From Gammaproteobacteria bacterium (GTDB lineage Bacteria > Pseudomonadota > Gammaproteobacteria > SZUA-229), in NCBI GenBank assembly GCA_029880105.1, contig JAOUPA010000093.1, forward strand, positions 1-7,600: a stretch of DNA of 7,600 nucleotides, in the 5' to 3' direction. A program made the position numbers and the translations under genes. Of the stretch, positions 6,929 through 7,600 are shown in pieces (position 1 is the first letter of the stretch; every line of letters starts with the position of its first letter). The notes beneath the pieces were generated by a model. That model was not told where the DNA came from, made no database searches, and worked only from the letters and a program-made list of their open reading frames with translations.

Positions 6929-7600
6929 TAATCACCAAACAATTTTCGGAACCAGCCGAATGAGGAACCTTCCGTACATTCGGCCTCTTCAGTGGGCTCA
7001 GAGCCCTTAATGAAGGGTAATTCTATCGCATTTTCGCAGTCTTTCCCCGAGAGAAGTCCAGATTCGCGATCGATCCAGTGCATCGTGATGTTATCTGGCA
7101 TCATCACTTCAAAAGATTTTGAAGAAATCGCACTCATCAGTTTTGACCAGATGCGTAGCGCCCCCGAAGACCCGGTCAGGCCGGTACCGCGGTTATCGTC
7201 AAAACCGGTCCAGACTACCGCCACGGCATCACCAGAAAAACCCGCAAACCAGCTGTCTCTTAAATCATCGGAGGTGCCAGTTTTGCCTGCAACCTTGATC
7301 TTCAGGTCAGAGGCCAGCCGATGTGCAGTGCCCTGTTCGGTTATACCCACCATATTGAAATTAATCAGTGCCACCACATCCGGGTTTACCTCGCGCGCGA
7401 CATCAACCGGGTAACGTTTCAGTGGTCGACCATTGGCATCGAGCACGGCGAGCACACTGCGCAGCGGACTATGGAAACCGCTAGCGGCAAAGGTCTGGTA
7501 AATAGAGGCGACATCAAACGGCGACATATCCACTGCACCCAGAGTCAGTGATGGATAAGGTGGTAGGCGATCATGGTTGCCCAGTTGCTGGATGGTCTTG
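6928..7600 (-). CDS. mrcB: Penicillin-binding protein 1B, C-terminal part (5' end outside window)
   Basis: Only the last 223 residues are in the window; the frame is open to the right edge. PBP1b is an inner-membrane class A enzyme that polymerises lipid II and cross-links the glycan strands. The visible part is the end of the transpeptidase domain. LGAVDMSPFDVASIYQTFA matches the segment before the active-site cleft floor. The third penicillin-binding motif is KTGTSDD, with its Lys codon at 7284-7282. DSWFAGFSGDAVAVVWTGFD follows, as in PBP1b. The SxxK and SxN motifs and the glycosyltransferase domain lie outside the window. The C-terminal tail has two cysteines (in GKDCEN and EAECTE) and ends in WFRKLFGD, similar to the E. 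coli PBP1b tail. The stop TAA (6930-6928) shares one base with the next ATG. A GTG at 7533 is an internal codon, not a start. Confidence 0.95.
   Translation of the reverse strand, partial: KTIQQLGNHDRLPPYPSLTLGAVDMSPFDVASIYQTFAASGFHSPLRSVLAVLDANGRPLKRYPVDVAREVNPDVVALINFNMVGITEQGTAHRLASDLKIKVAGKTGTSDDLRDSWFAGFSGDAVAVVWTGFDDNRGTGLTGSSGALRIWSKLMSAISSKSFEVMMPDNITMHWIDRESGLLSGKDCENAIELPFIKGSEPTEEAECTEGSSFGWFRKLFGD

Noticed and set aside
1..7600. Search for a new defence, mobile or other accessory system
   Set aside because: Apart from two short gaps, the whole window is accounted for by recognised genes. I saw no repeats, CRISPR arrays, transposase, integrase, attachment site or tRNA gene.

Overview
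All the recognisable genes in this window lie on the minus strand, so transcription runs from right to left. The genes are typical of a gammaproteobacterium. RF2 and YoaA read as close relatives of the Escherichia coli proteins, and mrcB is followed by a small TPR lipoprotein, as in Pseudomonas. Base composition is moderate across most of the window, and the leftmost gene is visibly richer in A+T. The genus cannot be told from this sequence.

Layout in transcription order: (1) 7600-6928, the 3' end of mrcB (penicillin-binding protein 1B), entering from the right edge. (2) 6928-6437, a short TPR lipoprotein that resembles the PBP1b activator LpoP. (3) 6440-4485, yoaA, an iron-sulfur helicase of the DinG/XPD family. 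(4) 4510-3815, tsaB, needed for the t6A37 modification of tRNA. (5) A 106-bp gap. (6) 3708-2613, prfB (release factor 2), with an intact programmed +1 frameshift. (7) 2610-1087, lysS (class II lysyl-tRNA synthetase). (8) A 47-bp A+T-rich gap. (9) 1039-1, a membrane class III nucleotide cyclase (six membrane segments, HAMP, start of the catalytic domain), cut by the left edge.

The first four genes are tightly packed. mrcB and the lipoprotein share one base (TAATG), the lipoprotein and yoaA share four (ATGA), and yoaA and tsaB share 26. They are probably one translationally coupled operon joining cell-wall synthesis and its activator, DNA repair, and tRNA modification. prfB-lysS is a second pair with a 2-nt gap, as in E. 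coli. Several products act in translation: TsaB helps make t6A on ANN-reading tRNAs, which include tRNA-Lys; LysRS charges tRNA-Lys; RF2 reads UGA and UAA stops.

Most of this is conserved housekeeping sequence, and I found no previously undescribed system. The points that deserve attention are the prfB frameshift (a plain ORF call gives a wrong N-terminus), the probable PBP1b activator, and the compositionally different membrane cyclase beside lysS. I saw no tRNA or rRNA gene, insertion sequence, CRISPR array, or convincing intrinsic terminator.
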